DNA from: Nonomuraea longispora | GTDB lineage: Bacteria; Actinomycetota; Actinomycetes; Streptosporangiales; Streptosporangiaceae | Direction: 5' to 3' | Assembly (NCBI RefSeq): GCF_004348345.1 | Contig: NZ_SMJZ01000017.1 | Coordinates: forward strand, 1-64,000 | DNA: 64,000 nt | Shown here: one piece after another, positions 26,496-36,843 of the stretch | How positions within the stretch are numbered: position 1 is the first letter of the stretch | Layout: every line of letters starts with the position of its first letter | The notes under the pieces: generated by a model | The model's database searches: none | Seen by the model: the letters and a program-made list of their open reading frames with translations, nothing else | What the model was told of the DNA's origin: nothing | Made by a program: the position numbers and the translations under genes

Positions 26496-27076
26496 CCGGT
26501 CAGCGCCCGGTGCAGCGCCGTGACGAGCTGGCTCGCGGCGGCGCGCAGCCGCGGCTCGACCGCCTCACCCGGCTGGTACGCCCGCCCGTCGGCGTAGCCC
26601 GCGGCCGCCGCCACCACGTAGCGCCCGCCGGGCCGCAGGACCACCCCGGTGACGTACTGGCGGTCGCCGAACCGCTCGGCCGGGCCCCCGGGGAAGGCCA
26701 CGGGCCGCACGGTCGCCGGCCGTCCGGCACTGGAGGGGGTGAGCTGCGGGCCGTCGAGCACGGCGATGCCCACGGTGGCGACGTAGGTGCCCGTGCTGTC
26801 GGCGTACGTCGCGCGTAAGGCGGTGCGGCAGCCGGGCCCCACGGCCGAGGGCTGGAACGCGGCCGGGCACGCCGCCTCGGGCGCGACCCCGGCCAGCATG
26901 TACGTGACCCGCGCGCCCGACGGGCTGACGCCCGGCACGGCGAAGGGGAAGACCCTGGGCTCGGGCAGGCGAGGCTCGGGGGCGGGCAGGAGCGTGGACA
27001 ACATCGACAGCAGGACAACAGGAAGCTGGTACACGTCGACCTCGAAGGGGAGGGGGAGGGGACGTTTGACCCGCAT
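26492..27076 (-). CDS. Secreted/anchored protein of unknown function, coupled to mycosin
   Basis: 194 residues. An N-terminal hydrophobic segment (VYQLPVVLLSMLSTLLPA, about 15-32) may be a signal anchor, followed by proline-rich sequence and an extracytoplasmic domain with two cysteines (EAACPAAF and GPGCRTAL). A parallel frame is also open over almost the same range, but this frame has normal composition and couples to the mycosin start (ATGA overlap), so it is the real one. I infer a mycosin partner or substrate adaptor. I know no family name for it. Confidence 0.75.
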   Translation of the reverse strand: MRVKRPLPLPFEVDVYQLPVVLLSMLSTLLPAPEPRLPEPRVFPFAVPGVSPSGARVTYMLAGVAPEAACPAAFQPSAVGPGCRTALRATYADSTGTYVATVGIAVLDGPQLTPSSAGRPATVRPVAFPGGPAERFGDRQYVTGVVLRPGGRYVVAAAAGYADGRAYQPGEAVEPRLRAAASQLVTALHRALTG

Positions 27077-27158
27077 TCTGACACGCGACCGCCGAGTCAG
27101 CCCGACCCTTCAGTAAACAGACCGATACGCGGAGTAATTCCGATCTGTGGCTTTCGCC

Positions 27159-27965
27159 CTAAGAAAGAGGAGAAAGCCGGACATGGGCACCGGGCGGGAG
27201 CCCCAGCCGCTGCGCGGCGTCACCGCAGTTGACGGCGATCGCCACCAGCCCCGCCGAGTCCGCGAACGCCACCAGCTCACCCGGCGGCACCGCCGAGAAC
27301 GTCTCCCGGTAGGGCAGCGAGAGCTGCCGCCGCCCCAGCCGCACTCCCAGCGTGTCGCCCAACCGCACGCCCAGCGCCTGCAGGTCACGCGCCGCGATCG
27401 ACAACTGCGTGTTGCCGTAGCGGTCGACCGAGACGACCTCGCCCTCGACCGAGCCCTCACGCAGCTGGGAGGTCGGCTCCGGCAGCGAGACCAGCCTGCC
27501 GACCGGGATCTCCGGCCCCAGCTCGGCCGTGCTCAGCCCGTCGGAGACCTTGGCGGCGACCGGCGCGAACACGTCGCGCCCCGGGAACGTGGGCGAGACC
27601 GGCCGCAGGAAGTGCTGCTCGTTGCTGATCTCGTGAGCCGCCTGGGCGCCGCCGCCGGCGTGCACGGCCCACGACAGCAGCCCGTTGTCGGGCCCGATGA
27701 ACACCCGGCCGCCCGCCTCCACGGCCACCGCGCGCCTGGACGCGCCCGCCCCCGGATCGACCGCGGCGATGTGCACGCCCGCGGGCAGGTAGGGGATGGT
27801 CTGGGCGAGCACGGCCGCGCCGCGCCGTACGTCGCCCGCCGGGATCAGATGGCACACGTCGATCACCCTGGCCTCGGGCGCGATTCCGGCGATCACGCCA
27901 TGGCAGGCCGCCACGTAGCCGTCCTCGAGCCCATAGTCCGTGAGCAGCGTGATTACTGAGGTCAC
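27159..27965 (-). CDS. SAM hydroxide adenosyltransferase (DUF62/SAM hydrolase family)
   Basis: 268 residues. VITLLTDYGLEDGYVAACHGVIAGIAPEARVIDVCHLIPAGD at the start is the DUF62 signature, related to fluorinase and chlorinase; VDPGAG, FIGPDNGLLSWAV and VVSVDRYGNTQLSI are the other conserved blocks. Family members hydrolyse SAM to adenosine and methionine. Halide-binding loop residues of the fluorinase are not apparent, so halogenation is unlikely. Start is probably the GTG at 27965; the frame remains open to a GTG at 28016, and neither has a good ribosome-binding site. Confidence 0.88.
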   Translation of the reverse strand: MTSVITLLTDYGLEDGYVAACHGVIAGIAPEARVIDVCHLIPAGDVRRGAAVLAQTIPYLPAGVHIAAVDPGAGASRRAVAVEAGGRVFIGPDNGLLSWAVHAGGGAQAAHEISNEQHFLRPVSPTFPGRDVFAPVAAKVSDGLSTAELGPEIPVGRLVSLPEPTSQLREGSVEGEVVSVDRYGNTQLSIAARDLQALGVRLGDTLGVRLGRRQLSLPYRETFSAVPPGELVAFADSAGLVAIAVNCGDAAQRLGLPPGAHVRLSPLS

Positions 27966-28082
27966 ATCTGGTGACTGTACGTCTGTCGAACCGCCATGAA
28001 CAGCAGCGCGCCGCACATTACGATGGCCACGGGCCGTGTGCGTGCGACGTGACCGTCACACGCCCCTTTCGAGGAGGACACC

Positions 28083-28385
28083 ATGGGAGCACCGCTCAGC
28101 GGTGACAATGCTGCCCAGGAGCCGTCCGGCCGGCAACCACTCTCACAACGCGATCACGAGCTCCTCGCCTTCGAACGCCAGTGGTGGCGCCACGCGGGCG
28201 CGAAGGAGCAGGCCATCAAGGAGACCTTCGGGTTCTCCGCCACCCGCTACTACCAGCTGCTCGGCGAGCTGATCGACAGACCCGAGGCGCTCGAGCAGGA
28301 CCCCATGCTGGTCAAGAGGCTACGCAGGTTACGCTCCACCCGTCAGCGTGACCGCGCGGCCAGACGGCTTGGCATGCGCCCCTGA
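28083..28385 (+). CDS. DUF3263 domain protein
   Basis: 100 residues. LSQRDHELLAFERQWWRHAGAKEQAIKETFGFSATRYYQLLGELIDRPEALEQDPMLVKRLRRLR is the full DUF3263 module, an actinobacterial helix-turn-helix-like domain. The RxTRQRDRAARRLG tail is basic. DNA binding is likely by composition, but no target is known. GGAGGACACC precedes the ATG. It is divergent from the DUF62 gene and 39 bases upstream of the trehalose phosphatase gene. Confidence 0.9.
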   Translation: MGAPLSGDNAAQEPSGRQPLSQRDHELLAFERQWWRHAGAKEQAIKETFGFSATRYYQLLGELIDRPEALEQDPMLVKRLRRLRSTRQRDRAARRLGMRP

Positions 28386-28424
28386 CCGGCTGGGTACGGC
28401 AGCCGCGTGAGGAACATCCCTGGA

Positions 28425-29195
28425 ATGGAAGCGATCCTGAGCGATCCGGCGGGCGCCGTGATCGGGCTCGACTTCGACGGCACGCTGTCGCCGATCGTGC
28501 CCGATCCCGCCGAGGCCGTGATCCACCCGAAGGCAGCCGAAGTTCTCGCCGACCTGGGCTCCCACGTGCTCGCGGTGGTCATCGTGACCGGCAGGCCACC
28601 GGCCACCGTGCTGGAACTGGGGCCGGGGCTGAGCGACGTGCCGGGGCTGGTCGTGCTGGGACACTACGGGTTCGAACGCTGGGAGCACGGCCGCGTCTCC
28701 GCGCCCCCGCCCCCCGCCGGCGTGCCGCGCACCGAGGCCGAGCTGCCCTTGCTGCTCGACTCGCTGGGCGTCGAAGGCGTGACCGTCGAGGACAAGGGCC
28801 GCGCCGTGGCCGTGCACACCCGGCGCAGCCCCGACCCCGACGGCACCCTCGCCAAGCTCCGCGAGCCGCTGGCCAAGCTGGCCGAGAAGCACAGTCTGGT
28901 GGTCGAGCCCGGCCGCTACGTCCTCGAACTGCGCCCGCCGGGCATGGACAAGGGCCAGGCACTCAGCCTCTTCCTGGCCGAGCGGGTCGCGAGGTCCGTC
29001 CTGTTCGCCGGCGACGACCTCGGCGACCTGGCCGCGTACGACGCCGTCGAGGCGTCCAACCTGCCCGGCGTGACCGTGTGCAGCGGCTCCGCCGAGGTGA
29101 CGGCGCTGGCCGAGCGGGCCGACATCGTGGTGGACGGTCCCGAGGGAGTCGTGGCTCTGCTCGGCGAGCTGGCGTCCGCGTTCAGCCGTCCGTAA
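28425..29195 (+). CDS. otsB: Trehalose-6-phosphate phosphatase
   Basis: 256 residues. HAD phosphatase with catalytic GLDFDGTLSPIVPDP near the N terminus, VIVTGRPPATV (motif II region) and GDDLGDLAAYDAV (motif IV, metal ligands). It removes the phosphate from trehalose-6-phosphate to give the stress protectant trehalose. GAGGAA lies about 10 bases before this ATG; an upstream GTG at 28407 would add six residues. The matching synthase lies convergent at 29497-30921 rather than in an operon. Confidence 0.92.
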   Translation: MEAILSDPAGAVIGLDFDGTLSPIVPDPAEAVIHPKAAEVLADLGSHVLAVVIVTGRPPATVLELGPGLSDVPGLVVLGHYGFERWEHGRVSAPPPPAGVPRTEAELPLLLDSLGVEGVTVEDKGRAVAVHTRRSPDPDGTLAKLREPLAKLAEKHSLVVEPGRYVLELRPPGMDKGQALSLFLAERVARSVLFAGDDLGDLAAYDAVEASNLPGVTVCSGSAEVTALAERADIVVDGPEGVVALLGELASAFSRP

Positions 29196-29496
29196 GCGGT
29201 CGCCTTCATAGGGCGGCCCGACCCTTCCGCCGCCGCCTGGAAGGCCCACCGGGGCGAGCCCGGCTGGACCCGCGTGGTGACCGTGAGGGCAGAGGCTCGG
29301 TGCGGCGAGGAAGAAGGGCCTGCGCCAGGTCGGGCCGGGCCACCTGGCCACCTGTGTCTCGTACGCAGGCGCCGGGTGAGGTCGCGTTTCGTGCAGCGCG
29401 AGTGGTACCTGCCGACGACGAATGTGCTGGTCGTCGACCAGTGGAGCACGCCGGGGCCGTCCGGCGTGCTCAGGCGCGCCCGCTGGAGCTGAGCAC
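29196..29496. other. Gap between convergent otsB and otsA; doubtful small frame
   Basis: About 300 bases. A 72-codon plus-strand frame (GTG 29274 to stop 29492) ends in PTTNVLVVDQWSTPG, which looks more protein-like than random, but there is no ribosome-binding site or homologue I can name. It could be a remnant of a gene. I see no clear terminator. Confidence 0.35.
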
Positions 29497-30921
<1,425 letters not shown>

Positions 30922-31099
30922 CGCGCCCGCTCCAGCCGCGCGGGCCGCCGGCAGGGCGGTGAGCTGGTGTGAGACCTCAAGGTGACTCCTTCCGGCTGGC
31001 GTGTCGGTGCAGACGGGACCACACTGATCATCGTGGTGAACGGCCCATCGGAAAAGGAAGGATGCCAACAAGGCTCCCTATGACCCTAGGATCCCAGGC

Positions 31100-31654
31100 A
31101 TGGCGCTTGATGAGCTAACCGAGGAACTCGCCCGCTCCGCCGCGGCCGGAGACCACCGCGCTCTTGGTGAGCTGCTGCGGCGGATCGAGCCCGATGTGAT
31201 GCGTCATTGCGCCCGCATACTGCCCTACCACCAGGACGCCGAGGAGGCCTCCCAGGACACCCTGCTGGCCGTGGCGCGCAACATCGGGCGCTTCGAGGGA
31301 CGGGCCAGGTTCAGCACCTGGCTGCACATTGTGACGGCCAACTGCGCGCGGACCACGTACCGCTCGCTCAAGCGCAGGGCGGCCGAGCAGAGCTCCGACG
31401 AGCTGCCGATGCAGAAGCCCGACGTGCGCCGCGTCAGCGTGATCGCGGGCTCGCGGCTCGACCTGCTCGACGCCATGGAGGCGCTGGAGGCCGACAAACC
31501 CGACCTGGCGCAGGCGCTGGTCCTGCGCGACATCGTCCAGCTCGACTACAACGAGGTGGCCGACCAGCTCGGCATCCCGCTCGGCACCGCAAAGTCGCGC
31601 ATCCACCAGGCGCGCAAATATGTCCAGGGCGTGCTGGGGGAGGACTATCGCTGA
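31100..31654 (+). CDS. ECF-type RNA polymerase sigma factor
   Basis: 184 residues. Region 2 is HQDAEEASQDTLLAVARNIGRFEGRARFSTWLHIVTANCARTTYRSLKRR at about 38-88; region 4 is VLRDIVQLDYNEVADQLGIPLGTAKSRIHQARKYV at about 140-174, joined by a short linker without a region 3. This is the extracytoplasmic-function layout. No anti-sigma gene is adjacent, which is unusual for this class. The gene is followed by a hairpin at 31662-31680. Which genes it controls is unknown. Confidence 0.93.
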   Translation: MALDELTEELARSAAAGDHRALGELLRRIEPDVMRHCARILPYHQDAEEASQDTLLAVARNIGRFEGRARFSTWLHIVTANCARTTYRSLKRRAAEQSSDELPMQKPDVRRVSVIAGSRLDLLDAMEALEADKPDLAQALVLRDIVQLDYNEVADQLGIPLGTAKSRIHQARKYVQGVLGEDYR

Positions 31655-31661
31655 GATCGCG

Positions 31662-31680
31662 CGTCTCAGAGTCTGAGACG
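31662..31680 (+). terminator. Hairpin after the sigma factor gene
   Basis: CGTCTCAG, loop AGT, CTGAGACG, starting 7 bases after the stop. Perfect 8-bp stem; no T run. Likely separates the sigma gene from the riboswitch transcript. Confidence 0.6.
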
Positions 31681-31734
31681 GAAGGACGTTTCCGCCACGT
31701 GGGCGGGTAGAGTCCGACTCGACAACTGAATATT

Positions 31735-31874
31735 GCTCATCCAGAGGGGTGGAGGGACCGGCCCTGCGAAGCCCCGGCAACCCTCCCGGCTTGTGACTCG
31801 CGACCTGGCGAGGCCGACCGGGACAAGGTGCCAATTCCGGTCTGTGGTCAAGGTGGCCGTAGACGAAGATGAGG
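31735..31874 (+). promoter_or_regulatory. SAM riboswitch (S-box) upstream of threonine synthase
   Basis: The conserved S-box core is visible in order: P1 5' strand GCTCATC (31735-31741), AGAGGGGTGGAGGGA (31743-31757), GGCCCTGCGAAGCCCCGGCAACC (31760-31782, read as separate motifs), AAGGTGCCAATTCCGG (31825-31840), and the P1 3' strand GATGAG (31868-31873). P2 pairs GACCGG (31756-31761) with CCGGTC (31837-31842). The ribosome-binding site GAGGGAAGG (31871-31879) overlaps or abuts P1, and the ATG is at 31889, so SAM would block translation. A SAM-I or SAM-I/IV variant. Confidence 0.93.
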
Positions 31875-31888
31875 GAAGGCCTCGCTTC

Positions 31889-33121
31889 ATGTCGCTCGAT
31901 TTTGGTCCCGCCGTCGGTCTGTCCTGCCGCGAGTGCGGCGCACGCTACCCGCTCGGTCCGAGCTTCGCCTGCCAGGAATGTTTCGGGCCGCTCGAAGCGG
32001 CTTACGAGTTCGGCGCGGTGACCCGCGCGGCGATCGAGTCGGGACCCGCCAACATCTGGCGTTACCGGTCGCTGCTGCCCGTGCCGGCCGACGTCGCCGA
32101 CAAGCCCAACATGAACCCGGGATGGACCAAGCTGGTCAGGGCCGGCAACCTCGGGCGGGCGCTCGGCATCAGGTCCCTGCACGTCAAGGACGACTCGGGC
32201 AACCCCACCCACTCCTTCAAGGACCGCGTGGTCGCCATGGCCGTCGAGGCCGCCCGCAACTTCGGCTTCCACACGCTCTCCTGCTCCTCCACGGGCAACC
32301 TCGCGGGCGCGGTCACGGCCGCCGCCGCGCGTGCCGGGCTGGAGGCGTGCGTGTTCATCCCGGCCAACCTCGAACAGGCCAAGATCGCCATGGCCCGGGT
32401 CTTCGGCGGCCGGCTGATCGGCATCGAGGGCACCTACGACGACGTCAACAGGTTCTGCTCGGAGCTGATCGGCGACCCGCTCGGTGACAAGTGGGGGTTC
32501 ACCAACATCAACCTGCGGCCCTACTACGCCGAGGGCTCCAAGACGCTCGCGTACGAGATCGCCGAGCAGCTCGGGTGGCGGCTGCCCGAGCAGATCATCG
32601 TCCCCATCGCCTCGGGCTCGCAGCTCACGAAAATCGACAAGGGCTTCAAGGAGCTGGTCGCGCTCGGGCTGGTCGAGGACACGCCGTACAAGATCTTCGG
32701 GGCGCAGGCGGCCGGGTGCTCGCCCGTCTCGACCGCCTACAAGGCGGGCCACGACGTCGTGCAGCCCGTGCGGCCCGACACCATCGCCAAGTCGCTGGCC
32801 ATCGGGAACCCCGCCGACGGCCCGTACGTGCTGGACATCGCGCGGCGGACCGGTGGGGGCGTCGAGGACGTCACGGACGACGAGATCGTGGCCGCCATCA
32901 AGCTCCTGGCCTCGACGGAGGGCGTCTTCGCCGAGACCGCGGGCGGCGTGACCGTGGGCGTGCTGAAGAAGCTCACCGAGACCGGGCAGCTCGATCCGGG
33001 GGCCGAGACCGTGGTCCTGAACACCGGTGACGGCCTCAAGACGCTCGACGCGATCAGCGGCGACGCCAGGCCCACGGCCGTGATCCGGCCCTCTCTCGAC
33101 GCGTTCCGCGCGACTGTCTGA
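31889..33121 (+). CDS. thrC: Threonine synthase
   Basis: 410 residues. PLP enzyme converting O-phosphohomoserine to threonine. An N-terminal zinc-ribbon-like segment (CRECGARYPLGPSFACQECFGPLE) is followed by the PLP lysine in GNPTHSFKDRVVAMA at about 110-124, SCSSTGNLAGAVTAAAARAG and a C-terminal TGDGLKTLDA. It is preceded by a SAM riboswitch, tying threonine synthesis to methionine/SAM status, since both pathways use O-phosphohomoserine or homoserine. The ATG at 31889 follows GAGGGAAGG at the right distance. A MoaD-like gene follows after 25 bases, probably in the same operon. Confidence 0.95.
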   Translation: MSLDFGPAVGLSCRECGARYPLGPSFACQECFGPLEAAYEFGAVTRAAIESGPANIWRYRSLLPVPADVADKPNMNPGWTKLVRAGNLGRALGIRSLHVKDDSGNPTHSFKDRVVAMAVEAARNFGFHTLSCSSTGNLAGAVTAAAARAGLEACVFIPANLEQAKIAMARVFGGRLIGIEGTYDDVNRFCSELIGDPLGDKWGFTNINLRPYYAEGSKTLAYEIAEQLGWRLPEQIIVPIASGSQLTKIDKGFKELVALGLVEDTPYKIFGAQAAGCSPVSTAYKAGHDVVQPVRPDTIAKSLAIGNPADGPYVLDIARRTGGGVEDVTDDEIVAAIKLLASTEGVFAETAGGVTVGVLKKLTETGQLDPGAETVVLNTGDGLKTLDAISGDARPTAVIRPSLDAFRATV

Positions 33122-33146
33122 CAACCACGAAAGGGCGAGTGTAACC

Positions 33147-33422
33147 ATGAGCGTTTCTGTGCGGATTCCCACCATTCTGCGCACCTACACCGGGGGCAAC
33201 GCGGAAGTCAGTGGCGAGGGCGCGACTCTTCGTGACGTGCTGGCCAAGCTGGACTCTGACTACCCGGGTATCGGCGCAAGAATTCTGGATGAATCGGGCA
33301 AGATTCGGCGTTTCGTCAACGTTTATGTGGGGGAAGAGGACGTCCGATTTGCCCAGGGGCTGGACACTCCGGCGCCGGAGGGAACCCAGATCTCCATCAT
33401 CCCCGCCGTCGCGGGCGGGTGA
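33147..33422 (+). CDS. MoaD/ThiS-family sulfur carrier protein (CysO-like)
   Basis: 91 residues of ubiquitin-like fold ending in the Gly-Gly tail AVAGG needed for thiocarboxylate formation. IPTILRTYTGGNAEVSGEGATLRDVLAKLDSDYPGI and RFVNVYVGEEDVRFAQGLDTPAPEG match the CysO/MoaD pattern. In mycobacteria CysO carries sulfur for cysteine synthesis with CysM and Mec; those genes are not here. Linkage to thrC behind a SAM riboswitch fits sulfur amino acid metabolism. Molybdopterin MoaD is the less likely alternative. Confidence 0.9.
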   Translation: MSVSVRIPTILRTYTGGNAEVSGEGATLRDVLAKLDSDYPGIGARILDESGKIRRFVNVYVGEEDVRFAQGLDTPAPEGTQISIIPAVAGG

Positions 33423-33536
33423 GTGCGGCAGATCACACTTCGGCGAAGGCGTCCCTTGCGGGCGCCTTCTTCTTTTCCCCGCAATTCAACGTTGAACCGC
33501 CGATGGAAGAAATGTGGTCTCTGCAGATTGACTCTG

Positions 33537-33564
33537 TTGCCAAACCCCTTGCCACAGGTATGGT
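33537..33564 (+). promoter_or_regulatory. Candidate promoter of the cold-shock gene
   Basis: TTGCCA (33537-33542), 16-base spacer, TATGGT (33559-33564), resembling a housekeeping sigma promoter. It would give a leader of about 90 bases before the GTG at 33663, as often seen for cold-shock genes. By-eye prediction. Confidence 0.4.
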
Positions 33565-33662
33565 CGAGGGCGATCGCCTGGCTGATTTTCTGTTATGTCG
33601 GGCGATTACGGGTCTCGCGGAGGAATGGGCGAGATCTGGGAGACCAGTAAGAGGAGTCGGAA

Positions 33663-33863
33663 GTGGCGCAGGGCACCGTCAAGTGGTTCAACGCGGACAA
33701 GGGCTACGGCTTCATCGCGGTAGACGGTGGTAAGGATGTATTCGTCCATTACTCAGCGATCATGATGGACGGGTATCGCTCTCTCGAACAGGGACAGCGT
33801 GTCGAGTTCGAGATCACGCAGGGCCAGAAGGGACCGCAGGCGGAGTCCGTCAGGACGGTCTGA
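33663..33863 (+). CDS. Cold-shock protein, CspA family
   Basis: 66 residues, a single cold-shock domain. RNP1 is KGYGFIAV (about 15-22) and RNP2 is VFVHYSAI (about 28-35). It binds single-stranded RNA/DNA and melts structured transcripts. Start is GTG at 33663 with GAGGAG about 7 bases upstream. It sits between the thrC operon and groEL; I recall the same order (thrC, moaD-like, csp, groEL) in Streptomyces coelicolor. Confidence 0.95.
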   Translation: MAQGTVKWFNADKGYGFIAVDGGKDVFVHYSAIMMDGYRSLEQGQRVEFEITQGQKGPQAESVRTV

Positions 33864-34047
33864 TTCACCGCACTGGTATGCACCGGCGGGATCGCGCGGC
33901 AGCGCAGTCCGTGCGAACCGTCACCTATCTTTCGTCGACCCCTGGTACGGCGAGTCGTGTGCGCGAACCGCGGCCAGCGGTGCGTCCACGGGCGGCTCGC
34001 CGGACAGACGACTGACCTGGGGAAAGGATCGGCCGCAGGCGAGTTCG

Positions 34048-34074
34048 CTTGCACTCGGCAGGGTAGAGTGCTAA
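34048..34074 (+). promoter_or_regulatory. CIRCE-like element 1 (HrcA operator, imperfect)
   Basis: CTTGCACTC (34048-34056), nine-base spacer, GAGTGCTAA (34066-34074). The right arm is a perfect CIRCE half-site; the left arm matches the consensus TTAGCACTC at seven of nine positions. It overlaps the predicted groEL promoter. Confidence 0.75.
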
Positions 34075-34077
34075 ACA
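34049..34077 (+). promoter_or_regulatory. Candidate groEL promoter
   Basis: TTGCAC (34049-34054), 17-base spacer, TAAACA (34072-34077). Both hexamers lie in CIRCE element 1, so HrcA binding would block RNA polymerase directly. The -10 match is modest. Confidence 0.4.
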
Positions 34078-34082
34078 GTTCG

Positions 34083-34109
34083 TTGGCACTCTGTGCAGCA
34101 GAGTGCCAA
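34083..34109 (+). promoter_or_regulatory. CIRCE element 2 (HrcA operator)
   Basis: TTGGCACTC (34083-34091), spacer TGTGCAGCA, GAGTGCCAA (34101-34109): a perfect 9-9-9 inverted repeat, matching CIRCE except for a compensating G/C pair in place of A/T. It lies 107 bases before the groEL start and 35 bases centre to centre from element 1. Confidence 0.92.
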
Positions 34110-34150
34110 CACCGGATCGGGACGATGGGGTCTGCCGAAGGAGATGCTGA

Positions 34151-35845
<1,695 letters not shown>

Positions 35846-35871
35846 GTCCTGTTCGCGGCGCACGTCCCAAA

Positions 35872-35908
35872 AAGAGCGGCCCGGTTTTTCCGGGCCGCTC
35901 TTGTTTTC
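35872..35908 (+). terminator. groEL terminator
   Basis: AAGAGCGGCCCGG, loop TTTTT, CCGGGCCGCTCTT, then GTTTTCG. Perfect 13-bp stem 27 bases past the stop. Confidence 0.93.
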
Positions 35909-35996
35909 GTTTCGCTGCCATTACGTTTCGCGATTGAACTGCTACTTGGAGTGAGAAAGGGTTGTCTGCACATCGCCTCACCAAAGGAGCAGAGAA

Positions 35997-36200
35997 ATGT
36001 TCTCCCGCAGCAAGCGCATGCTGAGCGTCGCCGTTCTCGGCCTCGCCGCCGTCACCCTCACGGCTGTTCCCGCGCATGCCGCCAACGACCCCGGGGTCGT
36101 CGTCAGCGGCGCCGTGACCGAGGGGACGCCGCTGTGCGAGCTACGGCGGTGGGTACCGCTGCTCGGCAACCTGCAGCCGCTCGACGAGATCTGCGACTAG
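35997..36200 (+). CDS. Tiny secreted peptide precursor with two cysteines
   Basis: 67 residues. Residues 1-28 are a classic Sec signal peptide (MFSRSKRMLSVAV, hydrophobic stretch, VPAHA). The mature peptide of about 39 residues starts ANDPGVVVSGAVTEG and has two cysteines, LCELRRWVPLLG and EICD, which could form one disulfide. AAAGGAG lies about 9 bases upstream. Free-standing between two terminators. I do not recognise it; it is not a chaplin or rodlin by motif. It might be an envelope or signalling peptide. Confidence 0.8.
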   Translation: MFSRSKRMLSVAVLGLAAVTLTAVPAHAANDPGVVVSGAVTEGTPLCELRRWVPLLGNLQPLDEICD

Positions 36201-36208
36201 ACCCCACG

Positions 36209-36243
36209 GAAGGTGCCCCACCGACGTGCGGTGGGGCACCTTC
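36209..36243. terminator. Bidirectional terminator between convergent genes
   Basis: GAAGGTGCCCCACCG, loop ACGTG, CGGTGGGGCACCTTC: a perfect 15-bp stem between the secreted peptide and the PEBP-like gene. Confidence 0.88.
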
Positions 36244-36247
36244 GTCG

Positions 36248-36778
36248 TCAGACGCCGTAGTGGGGAATGAGGTGGCCGCGGGCCAGCGTGTTGGCGGTGA
36301 TGTTGAAGCCCACCACCGCCGGGCTGGTGTCGCTGCTGAGACCGAGTGACTCGACCCCCAGCGCGTGGACGGTGAAGACATAGCGGTGCGGGTCGCCGGG
36401 AGGCGGAGCGGCGCCGCCGTAGTCCTTGCTGCCGTAGTCGTTGCGGGCGTGCACCGCGCCCCCGGGCAGGCCCTTGAACTCCGGGGCCGTGCCCGCGCCC
36501 GTCGGCAGCTCGGTCACCGAGGCGGGGATATCGAACAGCACCCAGTGCCAGAAGCCGCTGCCCGTGGGGGCATCGGGATCGAAGCAGGTCACGGCGTAGG
36601 AGCGGGTCTCCGCCGGAGCGCCGGACCAGCGCAGGTGGGGCGAGAGGTTCTGGCCCGTCATGCCCCAGTCGTTGAAGACGTGGACGTCGTTGAGCCGCTC
36701 ACCGTCCTGGAGATCGTCGCTCTCGACCACGAGCGCGGGAACCGAGGGCAGGTGTTCATGGGGAAGGGGTGCTGGCAC
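36248..36778 (-). CDS. YbhB/YbcL family (PEBP-like) protein
   Basis: 176 residues. The phosphatidylethanolamine-binding-protein fold is marked by [49 protein letters not shown] and a C-terminal [19 protein letters not shown]. Bacterial members are of unknown role (often labelled Raf-kinase-inhibitor-like); small-ligand binding is likely. Start is GTG at 36778 with AGGAGG 5 bases upstream. No signal peptide. It is downstream of the HelR-type gene on the same strand? No: it is transcribed from 36778 toward the terminator, after the HelR-type stop at 36844, so read-through from that gene is possible. Confidence 0.92.
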   Translation of the reverse strand: MPAPLPHEHLPSVPALVVESDDLQDGERLNDVHVFNDWGMTGQNLSPHLRWSGAPAETRSYAVTCFDPDAPTGSGFWHWVLFDIPASVTELPTGAGTAPEFKGLPGGAVHARNDYGSKDYGGAAPPPGDPHRYVFTVHALGVESLGLSSDTSPAVVGFNITANTLARGHLIPHYGV

Positions 36779-36843
36779 GGCATCCTCCTAGGTCTAGAGC
36801 TCCTTGCCCAGCCATCCTAGAAGCGGCCGTGCCGAAGGCCCTG

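Noticed and set aside
26500..27084. Second open frame over the mycosin partner gene
   Set aside because: Rich in Ser/Arg/Pro repeats and not coupled to the mycosin start, unlike the chosen frame.
29274..29492. 72-residue plus-strand gene
   Set aside because: No ribosome-binding site and no recognisable family; kept only as a note on the gap.
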